In this document: positions 26,834-39,447 of the stretch, piece after piece
How the letters are laid out: every line of letters begins with the position of its first letter
Numbering within the stretch: position 1 is the stretch's first letter
Source: [Clostridium] saccharolyticum WM1
GTDB lineage: Bacteria > Bacillota > Clostridia > Lachnospirales > Lachnospiraceae
Direction: 5' to 3'
NCBI RefSeq assembly: GCF_000144625.1
Contig: NC_014376.1
Span: 4,054,501-4,118,500 of the forward strand
DNA length: 64,000 nt
Notes under the pieces: model-generated
Database searches by the model: none
Seen by the model: only the letters and a program-made list of their open reading frames with translations
Told to the model about the DNA's origin: nothing
Translations under genes and position numbers: made by a program

Positions 26834-28027
26834 TTATTCAACGATAGTAACAACTCTGCCTGAACCAACGGTACGGCCGCCTTCACGGATTGCGAAACGA
26901 AGACCCTGCTCCATAGCTACTGGATGAATCAGCTCAACAGACATTTCTACGTTATCGCCAGGCATACACATTTCTGTGCCAGCTGGTAAATCGCAAACGC
27001 CGGTAACGTCAGTTGTTCTGAAATAGAACTGAGGTCTGTAGTTGTTGAAGAAAGGAGTATGACGTCCGCCTTCATCTTTTGTTAAAACGTAAACCTGTGC
27101 GGTAAACTTCTTGTGGCACTTTACAGAACCTGGCTTAACCAGACACTGTCCTCTTTCGATTTCAGTTCTCTGAACACCACGAAGTAATGCACCGATGTTA
27201 TCACCAGCCTGAGCTTCGTCAAGCAGCTTACGGAACATTTCGATACCGGTTACAACAACCTTACGTGTTTCTTCATGAATACCAACGATTTCAACTTCAT
27301 CAGATACGTGTAAAGTACCGCGCTCTACTCTACCGGTAGCAACAGTACCACGGCCTGTGATAGAGAAAACGTCCTCGATTGGCATTAAGAATGGCTTATC
27401 TGTTTCACGTACAGGATCCGGAATCCACTCATCTACTGCTGCCATTAATTCAAGAACCTTGTCGCCCCAAGAGCTGGAAGGATCTTCAAGAGCCTTTAAA
27501 GCAGAACCCTGGATGATTGGTGTATCATCGCCTGGGAATTCATACTCGTTTAACAGCTCACGGATTTCCATATCTACTAATTCAAGTAATTCTGCATCGT
27601 CAACCATATCGCACTTGTTCATGAATACAACGATGTAAGGAACGCCTACCTGACGGGAAAGCAGGATGTGCTCTCTTGTCTGAGCCATAACACCATCGGT
27701 AGCAGCTACAACTAAGATAGCGCCATCCATCTGTGCAGCACCAGTGATCATGTTCTTAACGTAGTCAGCATGTCCTGGGCAGTCAACGTGTGCATAGTGT
27801 CTCTTCTCTGTCTCATACTCAACGTGGGAAGTAGAAATGGTGATACCACGCTCTCTCTCTTCCGGAGCCTTATCGATATTCTCGAAAGCTACTGCCTGTC
27901 CAGTACCTAATCTTTCATGAAGAGTCTTTGTGATAGCAGCTGTTAAAGTAGTTTTGCCGTGGTCAACGTGACCGATGGTACCAATGTTACAATGGGTTTT
28001 GTTTCTTTCAAACTTAGCTTTAGCCAT
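26834..28027 (-). CDS. tuf: Elongation factor Tu
   Basis: EF-Tu delivers aminoacyl-tRNA to the ribosomal A site as a GTPase. The 397-residue protein has the G1 motif GHVDHGKT near residue 18, the switch region [15 protein letters not shown] and NKCD, then domains II and III ([21 protein letters not shown]-type segment seen as [13 protein letters not shown]). It is last in the str operon and also has a separate strong promoter in the 154-nt gap after fusA, allowing extra expression. Only one tuf copy is seen in the window. Confidence 0.99.
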   Translation of the reverse strand: MAKAKFERNKTHCNIGTIGHVDHGKTTLTAAITKTLHERLGTGQAVAFENIDKAPEERERGITISTSHVEYETEKRHYAHVDCPGHADYVKNMITGAAQMDGAILVVAATDGVMAQTREHILLSRQVGVPYIVVFMNKCDMVDDAELLELVDMEIRELLNEYEFPGDDTPIIQGSALKALEDPSSSWGDKVLELMAAVDEWIPDPVRETDKPFLMPIEDVFSITGRGTVATGRVERGTLHVSDEVEIVGIHEETRKVVVTGIEMFRKLLDEAQAGDNIGALLRGVQRTEIERGQCLVKPGSVKCHKKFTAQVYVLTKDEGGRHTPFFNNYRPQFYFRTTDVTGVCDLPAGTEMCMPGDNVEMSVELIHPVAMEQGLRFAIREGGRTVGSGRVVTIVE

Positions 28028-28091
28028 TTTATAACGTCCTCCTTAATTTATGCTCTTTTTGAGCTTTCATTTTTATGTTAGGCTGTTTTTT

Positions 28092-28120
28092 ATTATATGC
28101 TATTTGTGCACTATTTTCAA
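28092..28120 (-). promoter_or_regulatory. Sigma-A promoter for tuf
   Basis: TTGAAA (28115-28120) and TATAAT (28092-28097) on the minus strand, 17-nt spacer. It lies in the fusA-tuf gap, 65 nt upstream of the tuf start, giving EF-Tu expression independent of the str promoter. Confidence 0.8.
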
Positions 28121-28181
28121 GCCTATTTGACGGATTCCAGGCAGTGATCACCGCCGGGAACCCAGTGGAACCTGTTAGGAA

Positions 28182-30302
28182 TTATTTGCCCTTTTTATCT
28201 GTAAGAACCTTTTCCTGTACATTCTTTGGCACCTGCTCATATTTTTCAAAGAACATGGAGTAGTTACCGCGTCCCTGTGTCCTGGAACGTAAATCTGTGG
28301 AATAGCCGAACATCTCTGAAAGCGGTACGAACGCTTTCACCATCTTGCCTCCGCCGATATCATCCATACCTTCAATACGGCCGCGGCGGGAATTGATATC
28401 CCCGATGACGTCGCCCATATATTCTTCCGGCATGGTTACTTCTACCTTCATGATCGGCTCAAGGAGAATGGAACCGCCCTTGTTCATGGCATCCTTAAAC
28501 GCCATGGAACCTGCGATATGGAATGCCATTTCACTGGAATCGACTTCATGGTAGGAACCATCGTATACGGTAGCCTTTACACCAACCACCGGGAAACCGC
28601 CCAGAATACCGGACTTGGTAGCTTCTTCAATACCTTCTCCGACTGCCGGAATGTATTCCTTAGGAATCGCACCGCCGACAACAGCAGACTCAAACTTAAA
28701 CAGCTCTTCGCCATTGGCATCCATCGGCTCAAAGCGAACCTTACAGTGTCCGTACTGGCCACGTCCGCCGGACTGCTTTGCATACTTGCTGTCAACTTCA
28801 ACGGTCTTTGTAAAGGTTTCTTTGTAAGCAACCTGAGGAGCGCCAACGTTAGCTTCTACGTTAAACTCACGCAGCAGACGGTCTACGATGATCTCCAGAT
28901 GAAGCTCTCCCATACCGGAAATGATAACCTGGCCAGTTTCCTGGTTGGTCTTTGCACGGAAGGTAGGATCTTCTTCTGCAAGCTTTGCTAAAGCCTCGCC
29001 CATCTTGCCCTGACCAGCTTTGGTCTTTGGCTCGATAGCGATATCGATAACCGGCTCTGGGAATTCCATGGATTCCAGAATTACTGGGTGCTGCTCATCA
29101 CAAATCGTATCACCTGTTGTTGTTAATTTAAAACCAACGGCTGCAGCGATATCACCGGAATATACCTTGTCCAGCTCAGATCTCTTATTGGCATGCATCT
29201 GAAGGATACGGCCAACACGCTCTTTTTTGCCCTTGGTTGCATTCAGCACGTAGGAACCGGAATTCATAATACCGGAATACACGCGGAAGAATGCCAGTTT
29301 ACCAACGAATGGGTCTGTCATGATCTTAAATGCCAGAGCTGCGAACGGCTCATCATCAGAAGAATGCCTTTCGATCTCATTGCCTTCCATATCAACACCC
29401 TTGATCGAAGGAATGTCAGTAGGAGCCGGCATGTATTCAAGAACAGCATCCAGGAGCTTCTGTACGCCCTTGTTTCTGTATGCGCTTCCGCAGCAAACAG
29501 GAATGGCCTTGCATTCGCAGGTTGCAATTCTTAATGCTTTCTTTAATTCTTCCACAGAAGGCTCTTCCCCTTCCAGGAACTTCATCATTAATTCGTCATC
29601 TAACTCGCTGATTTTCTCTACCAATTCCGCACGATAAATCTCAGCGTCATCCTTCATGTCTCCAAGATCTTCCGTGATGGTGACATCATCGCCTTTATCG
29701 TCGTTGTAGATATAAGCCTTCATTTCAAACAGATCGATGATTCCCTTGAATTCATCCTCTGCACCGATGGGAAGCTGAATGCAGATCGCATTCTTGCCCA
29801 GACGGGTCTTAATCTGTTCAACAGCGCCATAGAAGTTTGCACCCATGATATCCATCTTGTTGATGAATGCCATACGGGGTACGTTATAGGTGTCAGCCTG
29901 ACGCCATACGTTCTCGGACTGTGGTTCTACACCGCCCTTTGCACAGAATACGCCTACGGCGCCATCCAGTACACGTAAGGAACGCTCAACCTCCACGGTA
30001 AAGTCAACGTGTCCTGGAGTATCAATGATGTTGATACGGTGCTCAAGAGCGCCTGGCTTTACTTTGTTATTTTCATGCATGGTCCAGTGGCAGGTTGTGG
30101 CAGCTGAAGTAATTGTGATACCTCTTTCCTGCTCCTGGGCCATCCAGTCCATGGTGGCAGTACCTTCATGAGTATCACCGATTTTATAGTTTACACCAGT
30201 ATAATAGAGGATACGCTCGGTCAATGTAGTTTTACCTGCATCGATGTGGGCCATAATACCAATATTTCTGGTTCTTTCCAATGGATATTCTCTTCCAGCC
30301 AA
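28182..30302 (-). CDS. fusA: Elongation factor G (TTG start)
   Basis: EF-G catalyses translocation and, with RRF, ribosome recycling. The 706-residue product has the G domain ([13 protein letters not shown] near residue 18, [24 protein letters not shown]) and domains II-V complete to the C-terminal [19 protein letters not shown]. The start is TTG, preceded by AGGAGG 8 nt upstream; the encoded [19 protein letters not shown] matches family N-termini, and the next ATG is 16 codons later, inside the conserved region. It follows rpsG by 15 nt. Confidence 0.98.
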   Translation of the reverse strand: MAGREYPLERTRNIGIMAHIDAGKTTLTERILYYTGVNYKIGDTHEGTATMDWMAQEQERGITITSAATTCHWTMHENNKVKPGALEHRINIIDTPGHVDFTVEVERSLRVLDGAVGVFCAKGGVEPQSENVWRQADTYNVPRMAFINKMDIMGANFYGAVEQIKTRLGKNAICIQLPIGAEDEFKGIIDLFEMKAYIYNDDKGDDVTITEDLGDMKDDAEIYRAELVEKISELDDELMMKFLEGEEPSVEELKKALRIATCECKAIPVCCGSAYRNKGVQKLLDAVLEYMPAPTDIPSIKGVDMEGNEIERHSSDDEPFAALAFKIMTDPFVGKLAFFRVYSGIMNSGSYVLNATKGKKERVGRILQMHANKRSELDKVYSGDIAAAVGFKLTTTGDTICDEQHPVILESMEFPEPVIDIAIEPKTKAGQGKMGEALAKLAEEDPTFRAKTNQETGQVIISGMGELHLEIIVDRLLREFNVEANVGAPQVAYKETFTKTVEVDSKYAKQSGGRGQYGHCKVRFEPMDANGEELFKFESAVVGGAIPKEYIPAVGEGIEEATKSGILGGFPVVGVKATVYDGSYHEVDSSEMAFHIAGSMAFKDAMNKGGSILLEPIMKVEVTMPEEYMGDVIGDINSRRGRIEGMDDIGGGKMVKAFVPLSEMFGYSTDLRSRTQGRGNYSMFFEKYEQVPKNVQEKVLTDKKGK

Positions 30303-30317
30303 AGCTTTTTCCTCCTA

Positions 30318-30788
30318 TTAGAATCTGTAATGAGAGAATGCCTTGTTAGCCTCAGCCATCTTGTGCATATCTTCTTTCTTCTTTACAGCAGCACCAGTGT
30401 TATTGGCAGCATCCATAATCTCATTAGCAAGTCTTTCTTCCTGAGTCTTTTCGCCTCTCTTGCGAGAGAACAGAGTAATCCATCTTAAGGCTAATGTCTG
30501 TCTTCTCTCCGGTCTTACTTCGATCGGCACCTGATAGGTAGCTCCGCCGATACGTTTTGCCTTTACTTCAAGTACAGGCATGATGTTGTTCATCGCTTCC
30601 TCGAATACTTCAACGGCTGGTTTGCCGGTCTTTTCTTCCACACGGGTAAATGCACCGTATACGATCTTCTGAGCAACACCTTTTTTACCATCATACATGA
30701 TGTTGTTGATCAGCTTTGTAACAACCTTGTTGTTGTAAAGCGGATCTACTAATACGTCTCTTTTTTGAGTATGTCCTTTACGTGGCAC
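30318..30788 (-). CDS. rpsG: 30S ribosomal protein S7
   Basis: S7 nucleates assembly of the 30S head and lines the E site. In E. coli it also represses str operon translation. The 156 residues start [20 protein letters not shown] and carry the family signature [14 protein letters not shown] and [20 protein letters not shown] segment (here [16 protein letters not shown]). The start codon is GTG with AAGGAGG 8 nt upstream. The 179-nt spacer after rpsL is longer than usual. Confidence 0.98.
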   Translation of the reverse strand: MPRKGHTQKRDVLVDPLYNNKVVTKLINNIMYDGKKGVAQKIVYGAFTRVEEKTGKPAVEVFEEAMNNIMPVLEVKAKRIGGATYQVPIEVRPERRQTLALRWITLFSRKRGEKTQEERLANEIMDAANNTGAAVKKKEDMHKMAEANKAFSHYRF

Positions 30789-30967
30789 GTTACTTCCCTC
30801 CTTAATATGGCCGTTCAGCCTTAACCAACTGATCGGCTATTCATTAGATCCTAGGTACTCACAAACATTCAAGTTGCGTTCGTGCTCGGTTTCTATCTAT
30901 ATAACCCTGCAACCTACAGGTTCAATATCTAAAGTCCGGCACTAGAAATTTAAATGTGTGGTTCTAA
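30789..30967 (-). other. 179-nt rpsL-rpsG spacer
   Basis: No gene is supported. The spacer contains a CCTG-TAGGTTG-CAGG hairpin in its upstream half and the rpsG ribosome site at its end. In E. coli the corresponding region carries the S7 regulatory site; whether this one does is unknown. Confidence 0.4.
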
Positions 30968-31387
30968 TTATTTTTTCTCTTTCGGTCTCTTAGCACCATA
31001 CTTGGAACGAGCCTGTCTTCTGTTAGCTACGCCTGCGGTATCCAAGGTTCCTCTTACGATGTGATATCTGGTACCTGGCAAGTCTTTTACTCTTCCGCCG
31101 CGGATTAAAACAACGCTATGCTCCTGAAGGTTATGACCTTCTCCTGGGATGTAACTTGTTACTTCGATACCATTAGAAAGACGTACTCTGGCGATCTTTC
31201 TAAGTGCTGAGTTAGGTTTTTTAGGTGTGGCAGTTTTTACTGCGGTGCAAACGCCTCTCTTCTGTGGAGCGGAAATATCAGTCGCCTTCTTCTGTAAAGA
31301 GTTGTAACCCTTCTGCAGAGCTGGTGCTGTGGATTTCTTTGCGCTTGTCTGTCTACCCTTTCTTACTAACTGGTTAAATGTTGGCAT
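30968..31387 (-). CDS. rpsL: 30S ribosomal protein S12
   Basis: S12 monitors codon-anticodon pairing at the decoding centre. The 139-residue protein contains [11 protein letters not shown], with lysine at the position (K43 in E. coli) where streptomycin-resistance changes occur, so it reads as wild type, and [21 protein letters not shown] later. I use the ATG of [12 protein letters not shown]: the AGGAGG site is 8 nt upstream of it, whereas the ATG three codons earlier is only 3 nt from that site. First gene of the str operon here; no L7Ae-like gene lies between rpoC and rpsL. Confidence 0.97.
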   Translation of the reverse strand: MPTFNQLVRKGRQTSAKKSTAPALQKGYNSLQKKATDISAPQKRGVCTAVKTATPKKPNSALRKIARVRLSNGIEVTSYIPGEGHNLQEHSVVLIRGGRVKDLPGTRYHIVRGTLDTAGVANRRQARSKYGAKRPKEKK

Positions 31388-31478
31388 TCCATTCACCTCC
31401 TGTGATATTGTCTGTGGTTGCTGTTATCTTCAGCTTAATTTACGCACAAAAACATGACGCGTTAATGCACGCCTAATT

Positions 31479-31507
31479 ATTATATACATATTGTAATTTT
31501 CTGTCAA
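31479..31507 (-). promoter_or_regulatory. Consensus sigma-A promoter of the str operon
   Basis: Perfect TTGACA (31502-31507) and TATAAT (31479-31484) on the minus strand with a 17-nt spacer, about 90 nt before rpsL. Confidence 0.92.
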
Positions 31508-31637
31508 GGATTTTTTTATTAAAAACAGTTCATGCCGGAAAAACGCAGCTGATTTCTTAAAAAACAATCCTTTATCCGGATCTGCATACGCTTTCAGTGT
31601 CATGGCCTGATGCCCATTCCCCCTGCACAATAATAGC

Positions 31638-31685
31638 AAAGAGCCAGGAAAACCCCTGGCAGTGTAATCCTGTCAGGGGCTCTTT
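31638..31685 (-). terminator. Probable terminator after rpoC
   Basis: On the minus strand CCCCTG...CAGGGG is followed by TTTT, all enclosed by a wider AAAGAGCC/GGCTCTTT pair. It lies just after the rpoC stop and separates rpoBC from the str operon. Confidence 0.7.
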
Positions 31686-31693
31686 CCTATTTA

Positions 31694-34600
31694 TTATTCT
31701 ATCTCACTATCATTAATATCCAGAACCTCTTCCGCCTCATCAAAGCCGTCATCGATCAGCAGAATCTCTTCCTCATCCTCTGACAGGGTGATCTCATCCT
31801 TTTTCTCAAAAGCAGAATCCGTATTCAATCCGATGGTACGGTAACGCTTCATACCGGTACCGGCCGGAATCGGTTTCCCGATGATTACGTTCTCCTTTAA
31901 ACCGATCAAATGATCCACCTTGCCGTTGATGGCAGCTTCGGTCAGAACCTTTGTGGTCTCCTGGAAGGAGGCAGCGGATAAGAAGGAATCAGTAGCCAGA
32001 GATGCTTTCGTGATACCAAGCATAACCTGCTTTCCTTCCGCCGGATTCTTTCCTTCTGCAAGAAGGGCCTCATTTAAGTCATTGTAATCCAGAACATCCA
32101 TGGAGGTTCCCGGAAGCACATCGCTGTCTCCGCTTTCCTCGATCTTGATCTTCTTAAGCATCTGTCTTACGATCATCTCAACGTGCTTATCATTGATTTC
32201 AACACCCTGCAAGCGGTATACACGCTGAACTTCCTGGATCATATAATCCTGTACGGCGCGGACGCCCTTGATTTTTAAGATATCGTGGGGGTTTACGCTA
32301 CCTTCCGTCAGCTCATCACCGGCTTCAAGCACCTGGCCATCCTGAACCTTGATCCTGGATCCGTAAGGAATCAGATAGGTCTTGGAATTTCCGGTCTCGT
32401 TCTCCGTCACGATGATCTCACGCTTTTTCTTGGTGTCCTTAATGGTCACCACTCCGCCGAACTCTGCGATAATCGCAAGTCCTTTTGGTTTACGCGCCTC
32501 AAAAAGCTCCTCTACACGGGGAAGACCCTGTGTAATATCGCCGCCGGCAACACCGCCGGTATGGAAGGTACGCATGGTAAGCTGGGTTCCTGGTTCACCG
32601 ATGGACTGGGCAGCAATGATACCGACTGCTTCGCCTACCTGAACCGGCTGTCCGGTAGCCATGTTGGCTCCGTAACATTTTGCACACACGCCCAGATGGG
32701 ATTTGCAGGTTAAAACCGTACGGATCTTTACAGAATCACGTCCAAGCTTCTTTAATACGTTCATGACCGCAGCCGCACGCTTTGGCGTACACATGTGGTT
32801 GGCTTTGACAATCACCTCTCCTGTATCCGGATCGGTAATAGTCTCTGCAATGAAACGTCCTGTAAGACGCTCCTGCAGGCTTTCAATGGTTTCCTGTCCG
32901 TCTGCAAAGGCCTTAATCTCCATAAACGGCGTATCCTTGCCTTCGCAGCAATCGATCTCACGGATAATGAGATCCTGGGAAACGTCAACCAGACGTCTGG
33001 TCAAATAACCGGAGTCGGCAGTACGCAGCGCAGTATCAGAAAGTCCCTTACGGGCTCCGTGTGCGGAGATAAAGTACTCCAAAACATCAAGACCTTCTCG
33101 GAAGTTGGACTTGATAGGAAGCTCAATGGTGTGGCCGGTAGTATCGGCCATAAGTCCACGCATACCTGCAAGCTGCTTGATCTGCTTATCAGAACCACGG
33201 GCTCCGGAATCAGCCATCATATAGATGTTATTATATTTATCAAGTCCTGTCAGCAGGTCATGGGTCAGCTGGTCATCGGTCGCTTTCCATGTGTCGATTA
33301 CTTCTTTATAACGCTCCTCCTCCGTAATAAGACCACGGCGGAAGTTCTTTGCAATCTGGTCAACCGTTGCCTGAGCGTCGGCAATCAGCTTCGGCTTGCT
33401 TTCCGGCACGGTCATGTCGGAAATGGATACGGTCATAGCTGCTCTTGTGGAGTATTTATAACCAATGGCCTTAATATCATCAAGGGTTTCTGCAGTCTGA
33501 ACCGCACCATGAACATTAATAACCTTTTCAAGGATCTGCTTTAGCTGCTTCTTTCCCACATGGAAGTCAACCTCCATCAGAAGCTCATTACCTGGAACAG
33601 ACCTGTCTACAAAGCCAAGATCCTGAGGAACGATCTCATTGAAAATGAAACGGCCTACGGTTGATTCTACGGCACCTGTCTTTATGGTTCCATCTGCCAT
33701 TTTTTTACTTACTCTGGCTTTAATTCTGGAATGAAGGGTAACTGCCTGGTTTTCGTAAGCAAGAATGGCTTCATTCACACTCTTAAATACCATGCCTTCC
33801 CCTTTGGCTCCAGGCCTTTCCTGAGTCAGATAGTAGATACCAAGAACCATATCCTGAGAAGGTACTGCTACAGGCCCGCCGTCAGAAGGCTTTAATAAGT
33901 TGTTAGGTGACAGCAGAAGGAAACGGCATTCAGCCTGGGCTTCCACGGAAAGAGGCAGATGAACCGCCATCTGGTCTCCGTCAAAGTCCGCATTGAATGC
34001 GGTACAAACCAGGGGGTGAAGCTTAATGGCTTTCCCTTCTACCAGAATAGGTTCAAATGCCTGGATACCAAGTCTGTGAAGGGTAGGCGCACGGTTTAAC
34101 ATCACCGGATGCTCCTTAATAACATCCTCCAGCACATCCCAAACCTCAGTCTGAAGACGCTCTACCATCTTTTTTGCATTTTTTATATTATGAGCGGTTC
34201 CGTTGGAAACCAGCTCCTTCATAACAAAAGGCTTAAACAGCTCAATGGCCATTTCTTTGGGCAGACCGCACTGGTAAATCTTCAGCTCTGGTCCTACTAC
34301 GATAACGGAACGTCCGGAATAGTCCACACGCTTCCCTAAAAGGTTCTGGCGGAAACGGCCCTGTTTTCCCTTTAACATATCGGAAAGGGACTTTAAGGCG
34401 CGGTTTCCAGGTCCGGTTACCGGCCTTCCACGTCTGCCGTTATCAATCAGTGCATCCACAGCTTCCTGAAGCATACGCTTTTCATTGCGGACAATGATGT
34501 CCGGAGCGCCCAGCTCCAGCAGGCGGGCAAGGCGGTTGTTGCGGTTTATGATTCTTCTGTATAGATCATTTAAGTCTGAGGTAGCAAAACGGCCGCCGTC

Positions 34601-35353
34601 AAGCTGTACCATAGGACGGATATCCGGGGGAATTACCGGAACCACTGTCATGATCATCCACTCCGGCAAGTTGCCGGAATTGCGGAATGCCTCTACCACT
34701 TCCAGTCTCTTGATGATCCTGGCACGTTTCTGACCTGTAGCCTCCTTTAACCCCTTCTTTAACTCCTCAGAATCCTTTTCAAGATCAATGGATTGTAAAA
34801 GTTCCAGAATGGCTTCCGCACCCATTCCTACCCGGAAGGTGCCATAGCCATATTTCTCTATTTCTTCCCGGTATTCCTTCTCTGACAAGACCTGCTTATA
34901 CTGCAGTCCCGTATTGCCGGCTTCCAGCACCACATAGGAAGCGAAATACAGCACCTTTTCCAGAGTCCTTGGAGAAATGTCCAGGATCAGGCCCATACGG
35001 CTGGGAATCCCCTTAAAATACCAGATGTGAGAAACAGGAGCGGCAAGCTGGATATGACCCATACGTTCCCTGCGGACACTGGCTTTTGTAACTTCAACGC
35101 CGCACCGGTCACAGATAACCCCTTTGTACCGGATTTTTTTATATTTACCACAATGGCATTCCCAATCCTTGCTGGGTCCGAAGATCCGTTCACAGAACAG
35201 ACCGTCTTTTTCCGGTTTTAAAGTTCTGTAGTTGATCGTCTCAGGCTTTTTTACTTCACCATGGGACCATTCCAGGATCTTCTCCGGAGATGCCAGACCG
35301 ATCTTAATGGCATCAAATGTCATCGGGTGGTAAGTTTCATTGTTTTCAGGCAT
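31694..35353 (-). CDS. rpoC: RNA polymerase subunit beta'
   Basis: The 1219-residue beta' subunit holds the catalytic magnesium through [12 protein letters not shown] (around residue 450). The N-terminal zinc site is seen as [20 protein letters not shown] near residue 60, and the second zinc site as [13 protein letters not shown]. The bridge-helix and trigger-loop regions ([11 protein letters not shown]) are intact. The C-terminus ends in an acidic stretch ([20 protein letters not shown]). It is 18 nt downstream of rpoB in one operon. Confidence 0.98.
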   Translation of the reverse strand: MPENNETYHPMTFDAIKIGLASPEKILEWSHGEVKKPETINYRTLKPEKDGLFCERIFGPSKDWECHCGKYKKIRYKGVICDRCGVEVTKASVRRERMGHIQLAAPVSHIWYFKGIPSRMGLILDISPRTLEKVLYFASYVVLEAGNTGLQYKQVLSEKEYREEIEKYGYGTFRVGMGAEAILELLQSIDLEKDSEELKKGLKEATGQKRARIIKRLEVVEAFRNSGNLPEWMIMTVVPVIPPDIRPMVQLDGGRFATSDLNDLYRRIINRNNRLARLLELGAPDIIVRNEKRMLQEAVDALIDNGRRGRPVTGPGNRALKSLSDMLKGKQGRFRQNLLGKRVDYSGRSVIVVGPELKIYQCGLPKEMAIELFKPFVMKELVSNGTAHNIKNAKKMVERLQTEVWDVLEDVIKEHPVMLNRAPTLHRLGIQAFEPILVEGKAIKLHPLVCTAFNADFDGDQMAVHLPLSVEAQAECRFLLLSPNNLLKPSDGGPVAVPSQDMVLGIYYLTQERPGAKGEGMVFKSVNEAILAYENQAVTLHSRIKARVSKKMADGTIKTGAVESTVGRFIFNEIVPQDLGFVDRSVPGNELLMEVDFHVGKKQLKQILEKVINVHGAVQTAETLDDIKAIGYKYSTRAAMTVSISDMTVPESKPKLIADAQATVDQIAKNFRRGLITEEERYKEVIDTWKATDDQLTHDLLTGLDKYNNIYMMADSGARGSDKQIKQLAGMRGLMADTTGHTIELPIKSNFREGLDVLEYFISAHGARKGLSDTALRTADSGYLTRRLVDVSQDLIIREIDCCEGKDTPFMEIKAFADGQETIESLQERLTGRFIAETITDPDTGEVIVKANHMCTPKRAAAVMNVLKKLGRDSVKIRTVLTCKSHLGVCAKCYGANMATGQPVQVGEAVGIIAAQSIGEPGTQLTMRTFHTGGVAGGDITQGLPRVEELFEARKPKGLAIIAEFGGVVTIKDTKKKREIIVTENETGNSKTYLIPYGSRIKVQDGQVLEAGDELTEGSVNPHDILKIKGVRAVQDYMIQEVQRVYRLQGVEINDKHVEMIVRQMLKKIKIEESGDSDVLPGTSMDVLDYNDLNEALLAEGKNPAEGKQVMLGITKASLATDSFLSAASFQETTKVLTEAAINGKVDHLIGLKENVIIGKPIPAGTGMKRYRTIGLNTDSAFEKKDEITLSEDEEEILLIDDGFDEAEEVLDINDSEIE

Positions 35354-35371
35354 GAGCGGTTCTCCCTTCTA

Positions 35372-38300
35372 TTATTCTTCGTCTGAATCGTCAAATTCCA
35401 CGTCATCGAAATCCTCAAAAGAATCGTCGACACCGTCTACTTCCTCATCTTCATCAACACTTACCAGTTCATCATCCTTGAACTCCTGCTTCTGGTAACC
35501 TAACTCACCTAAGGATTCCTCTTCCCGGTAATGCCTGTCGCCCTCGATGATGGATCTTAAATCTGTTTCTTCGAAATCGGTACTTTCCGCAATCTGAACC
35601 TCTGTATTGTCATCACGCAGCACTCTTACGTCAAGTGCCAGAGACTGAAGCTCTTTTAACAATACCTTAAAGGATTCCGGAATTCCCGGTTCAGGAATAT
35701 TATCGCCCTTAATAATGGCCTCGTAAGTCTTCACACGTCCCACCACATCATCGGATTTCACGGTCATGATCTCCTGCAGTGTATAGGATGCACCATAGGC
35801 CTCCAGGGCCCAAACCTCCATCTCTCCGAAACGCTGTCCGCCGAACTGGGCTTTACCGCCGAGAGGCTGCTGGGTAACCAGAGAGTATGGTCCTGTGGAA
35901 CGGGCATGGATCTTATCGTCAACCAGATGGTGCAGCTTCAGATAATGCATGTGGCCGATGGTAACCGGGCTGTCAAAAAACTCACCGGTACGTCCGTCGC
36001 GGAGGCGGACCTTACCGTCACGGTTAATAGGAACGCCCTTCCACAATTCCTTATGGTCCAGGTGATCGCCCAGGTACCGGATCACCTCCGGCTTCAATGT
36101 TTCGCTATATTTCTCCTGGAAGTCTTTCCACTCCATGTTTACATAGTCGTTGGCCACATCCAGGGTATCCATAATGTCGATTTCGTTTGCACCGTCAAAT
36201 ACCGGTGTGGATACGTTAAATCCTAGAGCCCTTGCCGCCAGGCTCAAGTGGATCTCAAGCACCTGCCCGATGTTCATACGGGACGGCACGCCCAGGGGGT
36301 TTAACACAATGTCAAGAGGCCGGCCATTGGGAAGGAACGGCATATCTTCCACAGGGAGCACACGGGATACAACACCCTTGTTTCCGTGACGTCCGGCCAT
36401 TTTGTCGCCGACAGAGATCTTTCTCTTCTGGGCAATGTAAATACGGACAGTCTGGTTCACGCCCGGAGAAAGCTCATCGCCGTTTTCTCTTGTAAATACT
36501 TTTGCATCCACAATGATTCCATAGGCACCATGGGGAACCTTTAAAGAAGTATCCCGGACTTCTCTTGCCTTTTCACCAAAGATGGCACGCAGCAGCCGTT
36601 CCTCTGCAGTAAGCTCGGTCTCTCCCTTTGGAGTCACCTTTCCCACCAGGATATCACCGGCACGGACTTCCGCACCAATTCTTATAATTCCTCTTTCGTC
36701 AAGATCCTTTAACGCATCCTCGCCCACCCCGGGAACATCCCTGGTGATCTCTTCCGGTCCCAACTTGGTGTCACGGGCTTCTGCCTCATATTCCTCGATG
36801 TGAACAGAGGTATAAACATCCTCCTGAACCAGCTTCTCGCTTAAGAGTACCGCATCTTCGTAGTTGTAACCTTCCCAGGTCATAAACCCAATGAGCGGGT
36901 TCTTTCCAAGAGCGATTTCACCGTTCTGAGTGGATGGACCGTCTGCAATAACCTCTCCCTTTTCCACATGGTTGTTTTTATATACGATGGGCTTCTGGTT
37001 ATAGCAGTTGGACTGGTTGCTTCTTTTAAATTTAGTCAGGCGGTAAACATCCTTCCCGCCGTCAGAGTCTCTTTTAATGATGATTTCATTGGAAGCGGAA
37101 CGCTCCACAACACCGGCATTTCTGGCAACCACGCAAACACCGGAGTCAACCGCCGCTTTGGATTCCATACCGGTTCCAACTACCGGAGTCTCCGTTGTTA
37201 ACAGAGGCACGGCCTGACGCTGCATGTTGGATCCCATAAGAGCACGGTTGGCATCGTCGTTTTCAAGGAAGGGGATCATGGCAGTTGCAACGGAAAATAC
37301 CATCTTAGGAGAAACGTCCATGAGGTCAATGTTTTTCCTCTGGAACTCGGATGTTTCTTCACGGAAACGGCCGGAAATATTCTTATGAACAAAGTGGCCA
37401 TCCTCATCCAAAGGCTCATTTGCCTGGGCAACCACGAAATTATCTTCTTCGTCAGCAGTCAGGTAAACCACCTCATCCGTGACCACAGGATTCTGGGCAT
37501 TGGTCTTATCCACCACGCGGTAAGGAGCCTCCACAAATCCATACTGGTTGACTCTCGCATAGGTAGCAAGTGAGTTGATCAGACCGATGTTAGGACCTTC
37601 CGGCGTCTCAATGGGGCACATACGGCCATAATGGGTATAGTGAACGTCTCGCACCTCGAATCCGGCACGGTCTCTGGAAAGACCTCCAGGTCCCAATGCG
37701 GAAAGACGCCTCTTGTGGGTCAGCTCTGCCAGCGGGTTGTTCTGGTCCATGAACTGTGACAGCTGGGAGCTTCCAAAGAACTCTTTCACAGCTGCTGTGA
37801 CAGGTTTGATATTGATCAGGGACTGCGGAGTAATGCCATCCATATCCTGCGTAGTCATACGCTCCCGGACCACTCTCTCCATTCTGGAAAGACCGATGCG
37901 GTACTGGTTCTGCAGAAGTTCACCCACGGCGCGGATTCTACGGTTTCCTAAATGGTCGATATCATCCGCCGTACCCACTTCTTCTTCCAGGTGCATGTTG
38001 TAATTGATGGAGGCAAGGATATCTTCCTTTGTGATGTGCTTGGGGATCAGTTCGTTTATGTTTCTGTGAAGGGCATTTTTAAGTGTCTCTTCATCCTCAC
38101 TTCCAGCTTCTGCCAGGATTTTTTCAAGGGCAGGATAGAATACTAACTCAGTAATACCTGCTTCCTTTGGATCAAAGCTTACAAAGGTAGATAAGTCAAC
38201 CATTAAATTGGAAAGAACCTTCTGCTTGTGCTCCACTCCTTCCAGCCAGACAAAAGGAACAGCCGCGTTCTGAATATCGGTTGCAAGCTGCTTGTCTACT

Positions 38301-39238
38301 GTTGTTCCAGCCTCTGCCAGGATTTCGCCGGTTGTGGTATCAACCACATCCTCAGCAAGGACATGACCTGTGATACGGTTTTTAAAATGAAGCTTTTTAT
38401 TGAATTTATATCTTCCGACCTTTGCAAGATCGTATCTTCTGGGGTCAAAGAACATACTATTTAACAAACTTTCAGCACTATCAACAGATAAAGGTTCACC
38501 TGGGCGGATCTTTTTATATAACTCCAATAAGCCATCCTGGTAATTATCGGACGTATCCTTACCAAAGCTGGCTAATAATTTCGGTTCCTCACCGAACAGT
38601 TCAATAATTTCTGCGTTGGTGCCAAAGCCCAGGGCACGGATCAGAACGGTTACCGGAACCTTTCTGGTTCTATCCACACGCACGTAGAAAATATCATTGG
38701 AGTCTGTTTCATACTCCAGCCAGGCTCCCCTGTTTGGAATTACCGTACAGGCATAAAGCTCTTTTCCTACCTTGTCGTGTTCAATACCATAATATATACC
38801 TGGGGAACGTACCAACTGGCTTACAATAACTCGCTCCGCACCGTTAATTACGAAGGAGCCGGTATCTGTCATAAGCGGAAGATCACCCATGAAGATCTCG
38901 TGTTCATTAATTTCATCTTTATCTTTATTGCAAAGCCTTACCTTTACCTTTAAAGGAGCTGCATAGGTTGCATCTCTTTCCTTGCATTCTTCTATTGTGT
39001 ACTTGATATCATCCTTACATAATGTAAAGTTGACAAACTCAAGACTTAAATGTCCCGCAAAGTCTGCAATCGGAGAGATGTCTTCAAAGACTTCCTTTAA
39101 TCCTTCATCAAGGAACCACTGATAGGAATTCTTCTGAATCTCAATCAGGTTTGGCATCTCAAGCACTTCTTTTTGTCTTGAGAAGCTCATTCTCAGGCTC
39201 TTACCGGCTGGGACCGGACGCATTCTGCTTTTCTCCAT
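35372..39238 (-). CDS. rpoB: RNA polymerase subunit beta
   Basis: The 1288-residue beta subunit has all conserved regions. The rifampicin pocket reads [20 protein letters not shown] and then [13 protein letters not shown], with residues expected of a rifampicin-sensitive enzyme. The active-site segments [12 protein letters not shown] and the C-terminal [20 protein letters not shown] are intact. The protein ends in an unusually acidic tail of about 30 residues (mostly Asp and Glu), which is a known feature of related clostridial RpoB proteins. The ATG is preceded by AGGGGTG, a moderate ribosome site. Confidence 0.98.
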   Translation of the reverse strand: MEKSRMRPVPAGKSLRMSFSRQKEVLEMPNLIEIQKNSYQWFLDEGLKEVFEDISPIADFAGHLSLEFVNFTLCKDDIKYTIEECKERDATYAAPLKVKVRLCNKDKDEINEHEIFMGDLPLMTDTGSFVINGAERVIVSQLVRSPGIYYGIEHDKVGKELYACTVIPNRGAWLEYETDSNDIFYVRVDRTRKVPVTVLIRALGFGTNAEIIELFGEEPKLLASFGKDTSDNYQDGLLELYKKIRPGEPLSVDSAESLLNSMFFDPRRYDLAKVGRYKFNKKLHFKNRITGHVLAEDVVDTTTGEILAEAGTTVDKQLATDIQNAAVPFVWLEGVEHKQKVLSNLMVDLSTFVSFDPKEAGITELVFYPALEKILAEAGSEDEETLKNALHRNINELIPKHITKEDILASINYNMHLEEEVGTADDIDHLGNRRIRAVGELLQNQYRIGLSRMERVVRERMTTQDMDGITPQSLINIKPVTAAVKEFFGSSQLSQFMDQNNPLAELTHKRRLSALGPGGLSRDRAGFEVRDVHYTHYGRMCPIETPEGPNIGLINSLATYARVNQYGFVEAPYRVVDKTNAQNPVVTDEVVYLTADEEDNFVVAQANEPLDEDGHFVHKNISGRFREETSEFQRKNIDLMDVSPKMVFSVATAMIPFLENDDANRALMGSNMQRQAVPLLTTETPVVGTGMESKAAVDSGVCVVARNAGVVERSASNEIIIKRDSDGGKDVYRLTKFKRSNQSNCYNQKPIVYKNNHVEKGEVIADGPSTQNGEIALGKNPLIGFMTWEGYNYEDAVLLSEKLVQEDVYTSVHIEEYEAEARDTKLGPEEITRDVPGVGEDALKDLDERGIIRIGAEVRAGDILVGKVTPKGETELTAEERLLRAIFGEKAREVRDTSLKVPHGAYGIIVDAKVFTRENGDELSPGVNQTVRIYIAQKRKISVGDKMAGRHGNKGVVSRVLPVEDMPFLPNGRPLDIVLNPLGVPSRMNIGQVLEIHLSLAARALGFNVSTPVFDGANEIDIMDTLDVANDYVNMEWKDFQEKYSETLKPEVIRYLGDHLDHKELWKGVPINRDGKVRLRDGRTGEFFDSPVTIGHMHYLKLHHLVDDKIHARSTGPYSLVTQQPLGGKAQFGGQRFGEMEVWALEAYGASYTLQEIMTVKSDDVVGRVKTYEAIIKGDNIPEPGIPESFKVLLKELQSLALDVRVLRDDNTEVQIAESTDFEETDLRSIIEGDRHYREEESLGELGYQKQEFKDDELVSVDEDEEVDGVDDSFEDFDDVEFDDSDEE

Positions 39239-39330
39239 TGACGTTTCACCCCTGTTTTCTTTCTAATCGTTTCTGTTTTTGGGCATAAATGTGCCTTTAA
39301 GGCACACAAATCCACAATAGTGCACATTCC

Positions 39331-39359
39331 ATAATATCACGGCATTGTCAAGGTGTCAA
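39331..39359 (-). promoter_or_regulatory. Sigma-A promoter of rpoBC
   Basis: TTGACA (39354-39359) and TATTAT (39331-39336) on the minus strand, 17-nt spacer, giving a leader of about 85 nt with a GTGCCTT-AAAGGCAC hairpin (near 39290-39305). It is back to back with a plus-strand promoter whose -35 starts 12 nt away. Confidence 0.8.
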
Positions 39360-39370
39360 GCATTTTTTGC

Positions 39371-39399
39371 TTGTATTTTCCAAGAAAATGTGTTATACT
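39371..39399 (+). promoter_or_regulatory. Sigma-A promoter of the small membrane protein gene
   Basis: TTGTAT (39371-39376) and TATACT (39394-39399), 17-nt spacer, divergent from the rpoB promoter. Confidence 0.7.
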
Positions 39400-39447
39400 A
39401 TTGCAGATAGGCCCAATTTACAAAATGAACTATTGGAGGTATTCCCG

